Below are positions 17,560-25,563 of a stretch of 64,000 nt of DNA, one piece after another. The notes under the pieces were generated by a model. The model worked only from the letters and a program-made list of their open reading frames with translations. It had not been told where the DNA came from and did no database searches. How positions within the stretch are numbered: position 1 is the stretch's first letter; the number at the start of each line of letters is the position of its first letter. The stretch is from assembly GCF_010727125.1 (NCBI RefSeq), contig NZ_AP022564.1, positions 620,001-684,000 of the forward strand. The letters are read 5' to 3'. The translations under genes were made by a program, and so were the position numbers. The stretch is from Mycolicibacter terrae. GTDB taxonomy: Bacteria > Actinomycetota > Actinomycetes > Mycobacteriales > Mycobacteriaceae.

Positions 17560-18024
17560 ATGAACGACATTGACGAGGTCATCGACGGCTATAGCGGGCG
17601 GGCGCACACCGTGCTGTTGTACACCCAGACGGTCAAACGGCTGGCCGACGCCGCCAAGCGGCCCGGCTTCACCGCCGACGACTGGGCCCCGCTGGCGGCA
17701 CTGGTCGACACCCGCAAGTTCGAGCGTGTCGGCAATTTCAAGGAGGTCATGAATTGGCCTGAGTATCTGGGGTTTCTGGCGAACTGGGCGCCGTCGTCGC
17801 AGTGGGAGGCGTCGTTCAAGCGGGTCAGCGAGGTCGACGGTGTGGTGTTCCTCGAACTCGAGGAGCGCAGCGAGGTCGGTGACTTCACGTCGGTGGTGAA
17901 CTCGCTGTCGGTCTACGAGTTCGCCGATGACGGAAAGATTTCCCACATCGACCTCTATCTTCAGATGGCACTGCCGAACATGGAGATGCTGGACAGCTAC
18001 CAGGCAGTGGAGATATCCGAGTGA
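17560..18024 (+). CDS. SnoaL-like / NTF2-fold protein
   Basis: 154 residues from ATG 17560. The frame is open upstream, but that part shadows the previous gene. It contains GNFKEVMNWPEYLGFLANWAP, FLELEERSEVGDFTSVVNSL and the terminal DGKISHIDLYLQMALP, a pattern of NTF2-like isomerases or dehydratases. Its stop overlaps the GTG of the P450 (GTGA), so translation is probably coupled. Works with the oxygenase and P450 on the same unknown substrate. Confidence 0.82.
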   Translation: MNDIDEVIDGYSGRAHTVLLYTQTVKRLADAAKRPGFTADDWAPLAALVDTRKFERVGNFKEVMNWPEYLGFLANWAPSSQWEASFKRVSEVDGVVFLELEERSEVGDFTSVVNSLSVYEFADDGKISHIDLYLQMALPNMEMLDSYQAVEISE

Positions 18025-19307
18025 CCATCACCGGCCGAGCCGACATCGACGCGGTCGACTTTTTCACCGACAACGCGGTGCTGCATGACCCGTACGCCTA
18101 CCTCGCACAGCTGCGAGACGAATGCCCGCTGCGCCGGGAACCGCACCACGGCGTAGTGATGGTGACCGGCTACGACGAAGGCGTGGTGATCTACAACGAC
18201 ACCGAACGGTTCTCGGCGTGCGTGTCGGTGACCGGTCCGTTCCCGGGTTTCCCGGTTCGGCTGGAGGGGGGAGACGACGTCTCGCCGCTGATCGAGAAGT
18301 ATCGCGACGAATTGCCGTTCAGCGACCAGCTACCCACCTTCGACCCCCCGAAGCACACCGCGCACCGGGAGTTGCTCGCCCGGATGATCACGCCCAAACG
18401 ACTCAAGGAGAGTCAGGAATTCATCTGGCGGTTGGCCGACCAGCAGTACGACGAGGTGTTGACCGACGGATCGTGCGAATTCATCAGTGATTTCGCCAAC
18501 CCGTTTGCGATGCTGGTGATCGCGGATCTGCTCGGTGTTCCCGAATCCGATCACGACGAATTTCGCGCGGCACTGCTCAAGGGCGCCACCGGGACCATCG
18601 GGAGCAGTTCCGGTGATGCGATGACCCACACGCCGCTGGAGTACCTTTACGGCAAGTTCACCGAGTACATCTCTGACCGGCGGTCCAACCCGCGCGGTGA
18701 TGTCTTGACCGGTGTGGCCTCGGCGACCTTTCCCGACGGCAGCACGCCGGAGGTGATCGACGCTGTCCGGGTGGCGGCCAACCTGTTCGCCGCCGGCCAG
18801 GAGACCACCGTGCGGCTGTTGTCGACAGCGGTCATGATCATCGCCGAAGACCAGGCGCTGCAACGGCGACTGCGGGATAACCGCGATCTGCTGCCGCGGT
18901 TCATCGAGGAATGTCTGCGCTATGAGAGCCCGGTGCGCGGCGATTTCCGGATGGCCAGGGTGCCGGTCACCGTGGGCGGCGTGGATATCCCGGCAGGCAC
19001 GATCGTGATGCTGGTCAATGCGGCGATGAACCGGGACCCGGACAAGTTCGACCACCCGGACGTCTTCGACGCCGAGCGCGGCAACGCACGCAATCACGTG
19101 GCCTTCGGCCGCGGCCCGCACAGCTGCCCCGGCGCCCCGCTGGCCCGCACCGAGGCGGTCGTCAGCCTTCAGCGGCTCTTCGACCGCACCTCGCAGATCT
19201 GGATCGACGAGGATGTTCACGGTCCGCCCGGGCGGCGTAGGTACCGGTACCTGCCGACCTTCATCCTGCGCGGGCTGACCAGACTGCACATCCGGTTCAC
19301 GCCCTGA
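18021..19307 (+). CDS. Cytochrome P450
   Basis: 428 residues. I-helix AGQETT, ExxR in the K-helix region (EECLRYESPVR), and the heme-binding FGRGPHSCPG with Cys369. It has a family-specific insertion after the B-helix (GPFPGFPVRLEGGDDVSPLI) and an end FILRGLTRLHIRFTP; the P450 at 25564-26862 has both too, so they are close relatives. GTG start overlaps the preceding gene. Soluble monooxygenase needing ferredoxin; last gene of the Rieske operon. Confidence 0.95.
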   Translation: MTITGRADIDAVDFFTDNAVLHDPYAYLAQLRDECPLRREPHHGVVMVTGYDEGVVIYNDTERFSACVSVTGPFPGFPVRLEGGDDVSPLIEKYRDELPFSDQLPTFDPPKHTAHRELLARMITPKRLKESQEFIWRLADQQYDEVLTDGSCEFISDFANPFAMLVIADLLGVPESDHDEFRAALLKGATGTIGSSSGDAMTHTPLEYLYGKFTEYISDRRSNPRGDVLTGVASATFPDGSTPEVIDAVRVAANLFAAGQETTVRLLSTAVMIIAEDQALQRRLRDNRDLLPRFIEECLRYESPVRGDFRMARVPVTVGGVDIPAGTIVMLVNAAMNRDPDKFDHPDVFDAERGNARNHVAFGRGPHSCPGAPLARTEAVVSLQRLFDRTSQIWIDEDVHGPPGRRRYRYLPTFILRGLTRLHIRFTP

Positions 19308-19335
19308 CCGCCGTCGAATCGCCCTTCCCGCTGGA

Positions 19336-19357
19336 TTAAATCAGTCGCTTGACTGAT
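19336..19357. promoter_or_regulatory. TetR operator, copy 1 (ATCAGTC-GCTT-GACTGAT core)
   Basis: 18-bp perfect palindrome at 19340-19357 inside a 22-bp element that matches the element at 20229-20250 at 18 of 22 positions. It lies in the SDR promoter region, 57 bases before its ATG. Confidence 0.6.
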
Positions 19358-19413
19358 CGGGGCGCAGCGGGTTGAGTCGAACCGCTGCGAGTGTTCCTGG
19401 CGAAGGGTGGTCG

Positions 19414-20232
19414 ATGGTCAACGAGCTGGCGGGCAAGACGGCGATCGTCACCGGCGCAGCCTCGGGAATCGGGCGGGGGATCGCCGAACGCTTTCTCGCC
19501 GAAGGCGCCCGCGTTCTCATCGCCGATCTGGATTCCGAACGAGGCGAGGCGCTCGCCGGTGAGCTCGGCGCCGAGGCCATCTTCCGGGTCGCCGACGTCG
19601 CCGACCCGGCCCAGGTGGGCGCGCTGGTGGAACTGGCCGTCGAGAAGTTCGGCGGACTGGACATCATGGTCAACAACGCCGGCGTCTCGGGCACCATGCA
19701 CAACCGGTTCTTCGACGACGACCTGGCCGATTTTCAGCGCATCATGGCGGTCAATGTGCTCGGCGTGATGGCCGGCACCCGAGACGCCGCCCGCCAGATG
19801 TCCAAGACCGGCGGTGGGTCGATTCTCAACCTGACGTCGATCGGCGGCATCCAAGCCGGTGGCGGGGTGATGACATACCGCGCGTCGAAGGCTGCGGTCA
19901 TCCAGTTCACCAAGTCCGCCGCAATCGAATTGGCCCACTACGACATCAGGGTCAACGCCATCGCGCCCGGCAATGTCCCGACGCCGTTCGTGGCGTCCTC
20001 GGCCGCGGCGAACCTGGACCCGGATGCCCTCCAGCGCTACGAAACGACGATCCGCGAGACTATGCGCGCCAATCGGCCGTTGAAGCGGGAAGGAACCGCG
20101 GCCGATGTCGCCGAGGCCGCGCTGTACCTCGTGGGTGAACGATCCCGCTACGTGACCGGCGTCGTGTTGCCGGTCGACGGCGGCACGGTGGCCGGCAAGG
20201 CGATCTTTAGCCGCAGCGACCGAAATCGTTAA
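19414..20232 (+). CDS. Short-chain dehydrogenase/reductase
   Basis: 272 residues from ATG 19414 with GAAGGG upstream. Rossmann motif TGAASGIGRG, NNAG at VNNAGVS, and the active-site Tyr/Lys in TYRASKA; the Ser is in LNLTSIGG. Ends with the ITGVVLPVDGG-type strand (YVTGVVLPVDGGT). It oxidises an alcohol or reduces a ketone with NAD(P)H. Operators of matching sequence flank it on both sides, so it is probably in the regulon of the TetR at 20265. Confidence 0.92.
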   Translation: MVNELAGKTAIVTGAASGIGRGIAERFLAEGARVLIADLDSERGEALAGELGAEAIFRVADVADPAQVGALVELAVEKFGGLDIMVNNAGVSGTMHNRFFDDDLADFQRIMAVNVLGVMAGTRDAARQMSKTGGGSILNLTSIGGIQAGGGVMTYRASKAAVIQFTKSAAIELAHYDIRVNAIAPGNVPTPFVASSAAANLDPDALQRYETTIRETMRANRPLKREGTAADVAEAALYLVGERSRYVTGVVLPVDGGTVAGKAIFSRSDRNR

Positions 20233-20250
20233 ATCAAGCGCTTGACTTAA
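20229..20250. promoter_or_regulatory. TetR operator, copy 2 (TCAAGCGCTTGA core)
   Basis: TCAAGC-GCTTGA is a perfect 12-bp palindrome flanked by TTAA on both sides. It overlaps the SDR stop codon and lies 15 bases before the TetR start, so it suits autoregulation of the TetR-ferredoxin-P450 unit. The CAAG-NN-CTTG core resembles the published KstR2 motif but the last conserved position differs. Confidence 0.6.
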
Positions 20251-20264
20251 TTGTTGAGGCGGGG

Positions 20265-20942
20265 TTGACTGACGCTGTGACCACCGCTGACAGGGCTGTG
20301 CGGGCAGAACGGGCCAACGGCACGCGGGAGTCGATCCTGACTGCTGCGGAACGGCTGTTCGCCGAGCACGGGGTGTTCGCGGTCTCCAACCGCCAGGTCA
20401 GTGAGGCTGCCGGCCAGGGCAACAACGCTGCCGTCGGTTACCACTTCGGCACCAAGACCGACCTGGTCCGCGAGATCGAACGCCGGCACCGGATTCCGGT
20501 CGAGCGGTTGCGCGAGGAGATGGTCGCCCGTGCCGCGGACTCCGCCGAATTGCGTGACTGGGTGTCGTGTCTGGCCCGCCCGCTCACCGAACACCTTGCT
20601 GTGCTGGGGAATCCGACCTGGTACGCGCGCTTTGCCGCCCAAGTGATGGCCGACCCGGCCTACCACGACATCATTGTCAAGGACGCGCTGAGTTCACCGT
20701 CCCTGGTGCAGGTCATCGACGGGATCAACCGTTGCCTGCCGGACCTGCCGGTCCGAGTCCGTCGGGCTCGCAACGTGATGGCGCGCAATCTGCTGATGCA
20801 CACCTGCGCCGACCACGAACGTGCCCTCGCCTCAGGCGCTTCCACCTCGATCAGTTGGGCCGAGGCCGGCTCCGGTCTCATCGACGCAATCGTGGGGTTG
20901 TGGCTTGCGCCGGTCACCCCCTTTCGCGAAGGTCCGGCATGA
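20265..20942 (+). CDS. TetR-family transcriptional regulator
   Basis: 225 residues from TTG 20265; GTG 20277 is an alternative start. HTH: ESILTAAERLFAEHGVFAVSNRQVSE, then GNNAAVGYHFGTKTDLV. The ligand domain is full length. The stop overlaps the ferredoxin ATG (ATGA), so regulator, ferredoxin and P450 form one operon. The two nearly identical palindromes at 19336 and 20229 are its likely operators, covering the SDR and its own operon. Confidence 0.9.
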   Translation: MTDAVTTADRAVRAERANGTRESILTAAERLFAEHGVFAVSNRQVSEAAGQGNNAAVGYHFGTKTDLVREIERRHRIPVERLREEMVARAADSAELRDWVSCLARPLTEHLAVLGNPTWYARFAAQVMADPAYHDIIVKDALSSPSLVQVIDGINRCLPDLPVRVRRARNVMARNLLMHTCADHERALASGASTSISWAEAGSGLIDAIVGLWLAPVTPFREGPA

Positions 20943-21136
20943 GGGTGACCGCCGACCAGAACATCTGTGCCTCGTCGGGCCAGTGCGTCGGTCTGGTACC
21001 GCGTGTGTTCGATCAGCGCGACGAGGACGGCGTCGTCGTCGTGCTCGACGACAACCCCCCGCAAGAGCTGGCCGACGCCGTTCGGCAAGCCGTCCGAGTC
21101 TGTCCGTCCGGAGCCATTCAGATCGTCGAGGAGTGA
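20939..21136 (+). CDS. 3Fe-4S ferredoxin (P450 redox partner)
   Basis: 65 residues. Cysteines at CASSGQC and in VCPSGAI give the C-x5-C ... C-P pattern of mycobacterial P450-associated [3Fe-4S] ferredoxins, with the middle ligand position of a 4Fe cluster missing. It passes electrons to a P450, most simply the one encoded immediately downstream. ATG overlaps the TetR stop and the end overlaps or abuts the P450 start. Confidence 0.93.
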   Translation: MRVTADQNICASSGQCVGLVPRVFDQRDEDGVVVVLDDNPPQELADAVRQAVRVCPSGAIQIVEE

Positions 21137-21138
21137 GC

Positions 21139-22377
21139 GTGACCCACGCAACCACACTTGCGGCCACCACAACCCCGCAGTACCCGATGAGCCGGGATGG
21201 CCGGTGCCCCTTCGCGCCGCCGCCGGAAACCATGGCGCTGGCCGAACAGCGGCCGCTGAGCCGGGTGCGGATCTGGGACGGCAGCACGCCGTGGTTGATC
21301 ACCGGCTACGAGACCGTGCGCGCGCTGTTCTCCGATCCCCGGGTCAGCGTCGACGACCATCAGCCCGGCTTTCCGCACTGGAACGAGATGATGCGTGCCA
21401 GCGTGAATCACCGGCCCAAGTCGGTCTTCACCACCGACGGCGCCGACCACATCCGGTACCGGCGAATCCTGTCTCCGTCGTTGACGATGAAGCGGGTCGA
21501 CGCGATGACTCCGGTGGCGCAACGGATCACCGACGAACACCTCGACGCGATCCTGGCCGGACCGCAACCGGCCGACCTGATCGAGGGATTCGCGCTGCCT
21601 ATTCCCTCACTGGTCATCAGCGAGCTGCTCGGCGTGCCCTACTCCGACCACGAGTTCTTCCAGCAGCACGCCACCATGGGCGTGGACCGCAACGCCACCT
21701 CCGACGACCTCGCCGCGGGTGCCACCGAACTCTCCAAGTACCTGGTCCGGTTGCTGGAGACCCGGATGGCCGAGCCGGCCGATGACATGGTCTCCGATCT
21801 GGGCAAGCGGGTGAAAAACGGTGAGCTGTCGGTACGTGAGGCCACCCAGCTGGGCACCGGGATGCTCATCGCCGGGCATGAGACCACCGCCAATATGATC
21901 GGCTTGGGCATCGTGGCCCTGCTGTGTGAGCCCGACAAGATCGCCGAGAAGACCGCAGTGTTCCGCGGCGACGACGACGCCGCGATCGCCAACTCGGTCG
22001 AGGAACTGCTGCGCTACCTGTCGATCATCCACACCGGCCAGCGCCGGGTGGCCCTCGAGGACATCGAGATCGCCGGCCAGACCATCCGGGCCGGCGACGG
22101 CATCATCATCGACCTGGCGCCGGCCAACTGGGATCCGACTGTGTTCCCCGAGCCCGAGGTGCTGGACCTGGCCCGCCCGGCGCGCCAGCACATGGCGTTC
22201 GGATTCGGCCCGCACCAATGCGTCGGGCAGCAGCTTGCCCGCGCCGAGATGGTGATCGCCTTCCGCACGCTGTTCCGGCGGATACCCACGCTGAAACTGG
22301 CGGTGGGCATCGACGAGATCCCGTTCAAGAACGACCGGCTCGCCTACGGCGTCTACGAACTCCCCGTCACCTGGTAA
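21139..22377 (+). CDS. Cytochrome P450 (CYP105-like)
   Basis: 412 residues from GTG 21139, spaced well from GAGGAG at 21128-21133; GTG 21133 is an alternative that overlaps the ferredoxin stop. The RCPFAPPPE opening, I-helix AGHETT, EELLRYLSI and heme motif FGFGPHQCVG (Cys361) are typical of the CYP105/CYP107 group of soluble actinobacterial P450s with broad substrates. Operon with TetR and ferredoxin. Its end overlaps the end of the convergent phosphotransferase-like gene. Confidence 0.95.
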   Translation: MTHATTLAATTTPQYPMSRDGRCPFAPPPETMALAEQRPLSRVRIWDGSTPWLITGYETVRALFSDPRVSVDDHQPGFPHWNEMMRASVNHRPKSVFTTDGADHIRYRRILSPSLTMKRVDAMTPVAQRITDEHLDAILAGPQPADLIEGFALPIPSLVISELLGVPYSDHEFFQQHATMGVDRNATSDDLAAGATELSKYLVRLLETRMAEPADDMVSDLGKRVKNGELSVREATQLGTGMLIAGHETTANMIGLGIVALLCEPDKIAEKTAVFRGDDDAAIANSVEELLRYLSIIHTGQRRVALEDIEIAGQTIRAGDGIIIDLAPANWDPTVFPEPEVLDLARPARQHMAFGFGPHQCVGQQLARAEMVIAFRTLFRRIPTLKLAVGIDEIPFKNDRLAYGVYELPVTW

Positions 22378-23383
22378 GGGCGTCCAGCGCCCCGCGGGTA
22401 TCCAGATCGGTGAACGCCGCGCCGTAGCGCTGCGCCAAGGCCAGGCTGATGTCCGGGCGCTGCCAGTTGTCGCCGCCGGACAGCGTGGCAATCCAGATCG
22501 CCAGGCCGTGCGCCGCCGAGGCGCGATAGTGCAACCAGATTTCCTCTGCCGAGGGCAACTCTGCTGCCGGAAGGCCAAGGGCGTCACGGTATTCCTCCAG
22601 CAATGCCCGCTCGCTGGCGCGCCGGTCGTCGATGCTCAGCGCACCCTGCAGGAAATAGCCCAGGTCCAGCGAGAAATTGCCGCGCCGCACCATCTGCCAG
22701 TCCAGGAAGCCGACGTCGCCATCGGGAAGCAGGTAGGTGTTGCCGATGTGCGGATCGCCGTGCAGCAGGGTCTGTGAGCCCCGGGTCAGGCCGCGGATGT
22801 AGCGGGCCCAGATGTCACCGAAGAGTTCCGCACCGCTCATCGCGGTGATCTTCGCGGAAACGGAGTGGCCCAGTCGCTGGTATGCGATGTCCAGCGGCGC
22901 CAGCTCCAAGCCGACGAACGGCACGAACGGTTCCACCCAACTCAGCGCGGGGTTGTCGGTGATGCGCTCTCCCCAAAAAGCGCCGTGCAACCGGGCCAGT
23001 CCGCGCACTCCGCGCGCCGCCTCGTCGACGCTGAGTGGCCGGGTCGCGTCGCGCGGGTCGGCCCCGCGGGCCACCACGTCCTCCATCAGCAGCAGAAAGT
23101 CCCGGCGCTCCTCATCGATCACAGCGTGATAGACCCTCGGATGGTCAAGGGGCAACGCAACTTGCGCGAGAAATAGTCGCGGCTCGTGGTACAGGCCGCT
23201 GGTCAGCTCGACCAGGTCGGCGTGTTCGGGATCGATCGCCTTGACAAAGACCGTAGCCGGTCCATCGCCCGCCGCGTAACGCAGCGCCAAGCGTGCTCGA
23301 CGGTTGGTGCCGTCGTCGCGGTTCGCCACCGAGACCGCATCCACCACCGCACCGGGGTGATGACCGCTGATGGCAGCGGTCAT
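22367..23383 (-). CDS. APH/choline-kinase-like phosphotransferase family protein
   Basis: 338 residues from ATG 23383. Kinase-like motifs: DDGTNRRARLALRY (Gly-rich region), FLLLMEDV, the catalytic loop LLHGDPHIGNTYL and metal-binding DWQ in GFLDWQMV. The homologous region appears to begin a few residues upstream (ISPEW), but no ATG, GTG or TTG lies there before the SDR, so the start is uncertain. In mycobacterial catabolic clusters this family sits with SDRs and ACADs; its real substrate is not known, and antibiotic resistance should not be inferred. Confidence 0.85.
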   Translation of the reverse strand: MTAAISGHHPGAVVDAVSVANRDDGTNRRARLALRYAAGDGPATVFVKAIDPEHADLVELTSGLYHEPRLFLAQVALPLDHPRVYHAVIDEERRDFLLLMEDVVARGADPRDATRPLSVDEAARGVRGLARLHGAFWGERITDNPALSWVEPFVPFVGLELAPLDIAYQRLGHSVSAKITAMSGAELFGDIWARYIRGLTRGSQTLLHGDPHIGNTYLLPDGDVGFLDWQMVRRGNFSLDLGYFLQGALSIDDRRASERALLEEYRDALGLPAAELPSAEEIWLHYRASAAHGLAIWIATLSGGDNWQRPDISLALAQRYGAAFTDLDTRGALDALTR

Positions 23384-23430
23384 CCACTCCGGTGAGATCG
23401 CCTCCCAGCTGTCCGGAGTTGCGTCCGCGG

Positions 23431-24270
23431 CTATTTCAGGCAGCTTCCCGCGTCGATCGGCAAGGTGACGCCGGTGATGTAGCGGGCCTCCTCTGAGGTG
23501 AGGAACAGCACCGCGTTGCTGATGTCCACCGCGTCCACCCACGGAATCGGCAGGGTGTGGAAGAGCTGGCAGATCGGCGCCATGTCGTCGGGGCCCGGGT
23601 TCTCCAGGTCCGGCCGGAACATCTTCCAGGTGCCCTCGTTCATGATCATGCCGGTGCTGACATGGGTGGGGTGCACGCTGTTGACGCGAATGTTGTGTTG
23701 CCCCAACTCGACGGCGAAGGAGCGCATGATGCCCACCACTCCGTGTTTGGCGGCGACGTAGTTGCCGCAGTGCGGGTAGGCCTTCAGCCCGCCGACGGAG
23801 CTCGTCAGGACGATCGAGCCGCCCTTGCCGCCGGCAATGAGGTGCGGAACACCGGCTTTGACCGTCTTCCACACGCCCGACAGGTTGACGTCGATCATTT
23901 CCTGCCAGTCGTGTTCGCTGCACTGGTCCAGGGTGTCGCCGCCGTTGCCGATGCCGGCGTTGGCAACGATGATGTCCAGGCCGCCCAACTCCTCCACGCC
24001 GGCGTCCACCGCGGCCTTGAGGGCGTCATAGTCGCGCACATCGACCTCTGCGGTGAAGATTCGGCGGTTCAGCGACTTGACCAGGTCGGCGGTCTCGGCC
24101 AGCTCCTCCGGCGTGGCCGGCGGGATGGGCGAATCCTTGACGACCGGCTTACAGGCGTCGATCGCGATGATGTCAGCGCCCTCCTGGGCCAACCGCACCG
24201 CGTGGCTGCGGCCCTGCCCGTGTGCCGCACCGGTGATGAATGCGACCTTGCCTTCAACACGTCCAGTCAT
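23431..24270 (-). CDS. Mycofactocin-coupled SDR family oxidoreductase
   Basis: 279 residues from ATG 24270 (GAGG upstream). Opening GKVAFITGAAHGQGRSHAVR, insertion ATPEELAETADLVKSLNRRI, NAGIGN, and active-site Tyr/Lys in NYVAAKH mark the carveol-dehydrogenase-like SDRs that keep a non-exchangeable NAD recycled by mycofactocin. Ends ITGVTLPIDAGSCLK. Oxidises a secondary alcohol, probably on a cyclic compound. Downstream of the two P450 genes; no mycofactocin biosynthesis gene is in the window. Confidence 0.93.
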   Translation of the reverse strand: MTGRVEGKVAFITGAAHGQGRSHAVRLAQEGADIIAIDACKPVVKDSPIPPATPEELAETADLVKSLNRRIFTAEVDVRDYDALKAAVDAGVEELGGLDIIVANAGIGNGGDTLDQCSEHDWQEMIDVNLSGVWKTVKAGVPHLIAGGKGGSIVLTSSVGGLKAYPHCGNYVAAKHGVVGIMRSFAVELGQHNIRVNSVHPTHVSTGMIMNEGTWKMFRPDLENPGPDDMAPICQLFHTLPIPWVDAVDISNAVLFLTSEEARYITGVTLPIDAGSCLK

Positions 24271-24320
24271 TGGAAACCTCAATTCTGTTGTCGCGGAAAA
24301 ATTCTGGAAAACTACGGGGT

Positions 24321-25532
24321 TCAGGGAATGATCGTCGGCATGGAGGCCCAGCCCCGCACCGTCGACGTCGGCGAGAGCTGGGCGTGGGTCAGGTCGACCT
24401 CCCACTCGGGGAAGCGCTTGAGGATCTCCTCGATGGCGATCCGCGTCTCCAAGCGGGCCAGCGCGTTGCCGACGCAGAAGTGGGTGCCGTAACCGAAGCT
24501 CAGGTGCGGGCGGCGGTCCCGGTGGATGTCGAAGACGTCTCCGTCGGGCGGGAACCGGCGGTGATCCCGGTTGGCCGCACCGATCATCAGCAGCATCGCG
24601 GATCCTTCGGGCACGGTCTGGCCGTAGTACTCCACATCACGGGTGACGTAGCGGGCCGCATGCAGTGCCGGCGGTTCGAACCTGAGCAGCTCCTCGACCG
24701 CCCGCGGAATCAGTGCCGGCTTCGCCGCGAGTTCGGCCCGCTGGTCGGGGTGCTCGGCCAGCACCTTGCCGGTCCAGCTGATCAGCCGGGTGGTGGTCTC
24801 ACTGCCGGCGGTGGCCAGCACCATCAGAATCAGGTGCAATTGCTCGCCGGTCAATCGGCGTCGGGTGCCGGTTTCGTCCTCGAACTCGGCGTTCATCAGC
24901 TCGGTGATCAAGTCGTCCGAGGGGTTCTTGGCGCGCCAGTCGATCATGTCGGCGAACACGTCGCCGGTGGCGAACGGACCGTCGGGGTTGTCGGTCATCT
25001 TCTCGCCCGGCGCGGTGCGGATGGGGGCGTCGCCGTGATCGGTGACGGTTTGCTGCTGCTCTTCGGGAATGCCCAGCAGCATCCCGATCACGCGCATCGG
25101 CATCTCCGCACCGAGGTCGTTGACGAAGTCGAACCGACCGGTGCCCACCAGTGGGTCCAAACAGCGCGCACAGTACTCCCGGATCTGCGATTCCAGGGCG
25201 CTCATCCGGCGTGGGGTGAACATCCCGGTCAGCAGATTGCGGTGGATGTCGTGGACCGGCGGATCCTCGAACACCAGGATTCCCCGCGGAATCTCCATGC
25301 CCGACTTGACGATCTCCAGAACGGCGCCCTTGCCCGAACTGAACGTCTGGTAGTCGGAGAACGCGGCGTGCACATCGTCGAACCGGCTCAGCGCATAGAA
25401 GTCCTGTTCTTCGTTGTAATACAGCGGCTTCTCTTCGCGGAGCCGACGGAACGTCGGGTACGGATCGCGGTTGAGTTCGATGTTGTACGGGTCGTAGTCC
25501 ACTTCACTGGTGTTGGCGGTGGTCACCGTCAT
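24321..25532 (-). CDS. Cytochrome P450
   Basis: 403 residues. I-helix AGSETTT (242-248), EELLRFEPP K-helix, heme motif FGYGTHFCVG with Cys353. Substrate-region sequence FSSGKGAVLEIVKSGMEIPRG is seen in P450s of mycobacterial steroid- and terpene-type clusters, but the subfamily is not assigned. ATG is 31 bases downstream of the stop of the next P450, so both are likely transcribed together, leading into the SDR and phosphotransferase-like genes. Confidence 0.95.
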   Translation of the reverse strand: MTVTTANTSEVDYDPYNIELNRDPYPTFRRLREEKPLYYNEEQDFYALSRFDDVHAAFSDYQTFSSGKGAVLEIVKSGMEIPRGILVFEDPPVHDIHRNLLTGMFTPRRMSALESQIREYCARCLDPLVGTGRFDFVNDLGAEMPMRVIGMLLGIPEEQQQTVTDHGDAPIRTAPGEKMTDNPDGPFATGDVFADMIDWRAKNPSDDLITELMNAEFEDETGTRRRLTGEQLHLILMVLATAGSETTTRLISWTGKVLAEHPDQRAELAAKPALIPRAVEELLRFEPPALHAARYVTRDVEYYGQTVPEGSAMLLMIGAANRDHRRFPPDGDVFDIHRDRRPHLSFGYGTHFCVGNALARLETRIAIEEILKRFPEWEVDLTHAQLSPTSTVRGWASMPTIIP

Positions 25533-25563
25533 GGCTGTCGGTCCCTTGGGTCAGCGCAGTGCG

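Noticed and set aside
22367..23383. Aminoglycoside resistance gene
   Set aside because: The fold is APH-like, but this branch is common in catabolic clusters of mycobacteria, and its neighbours are P450s and SDRs.
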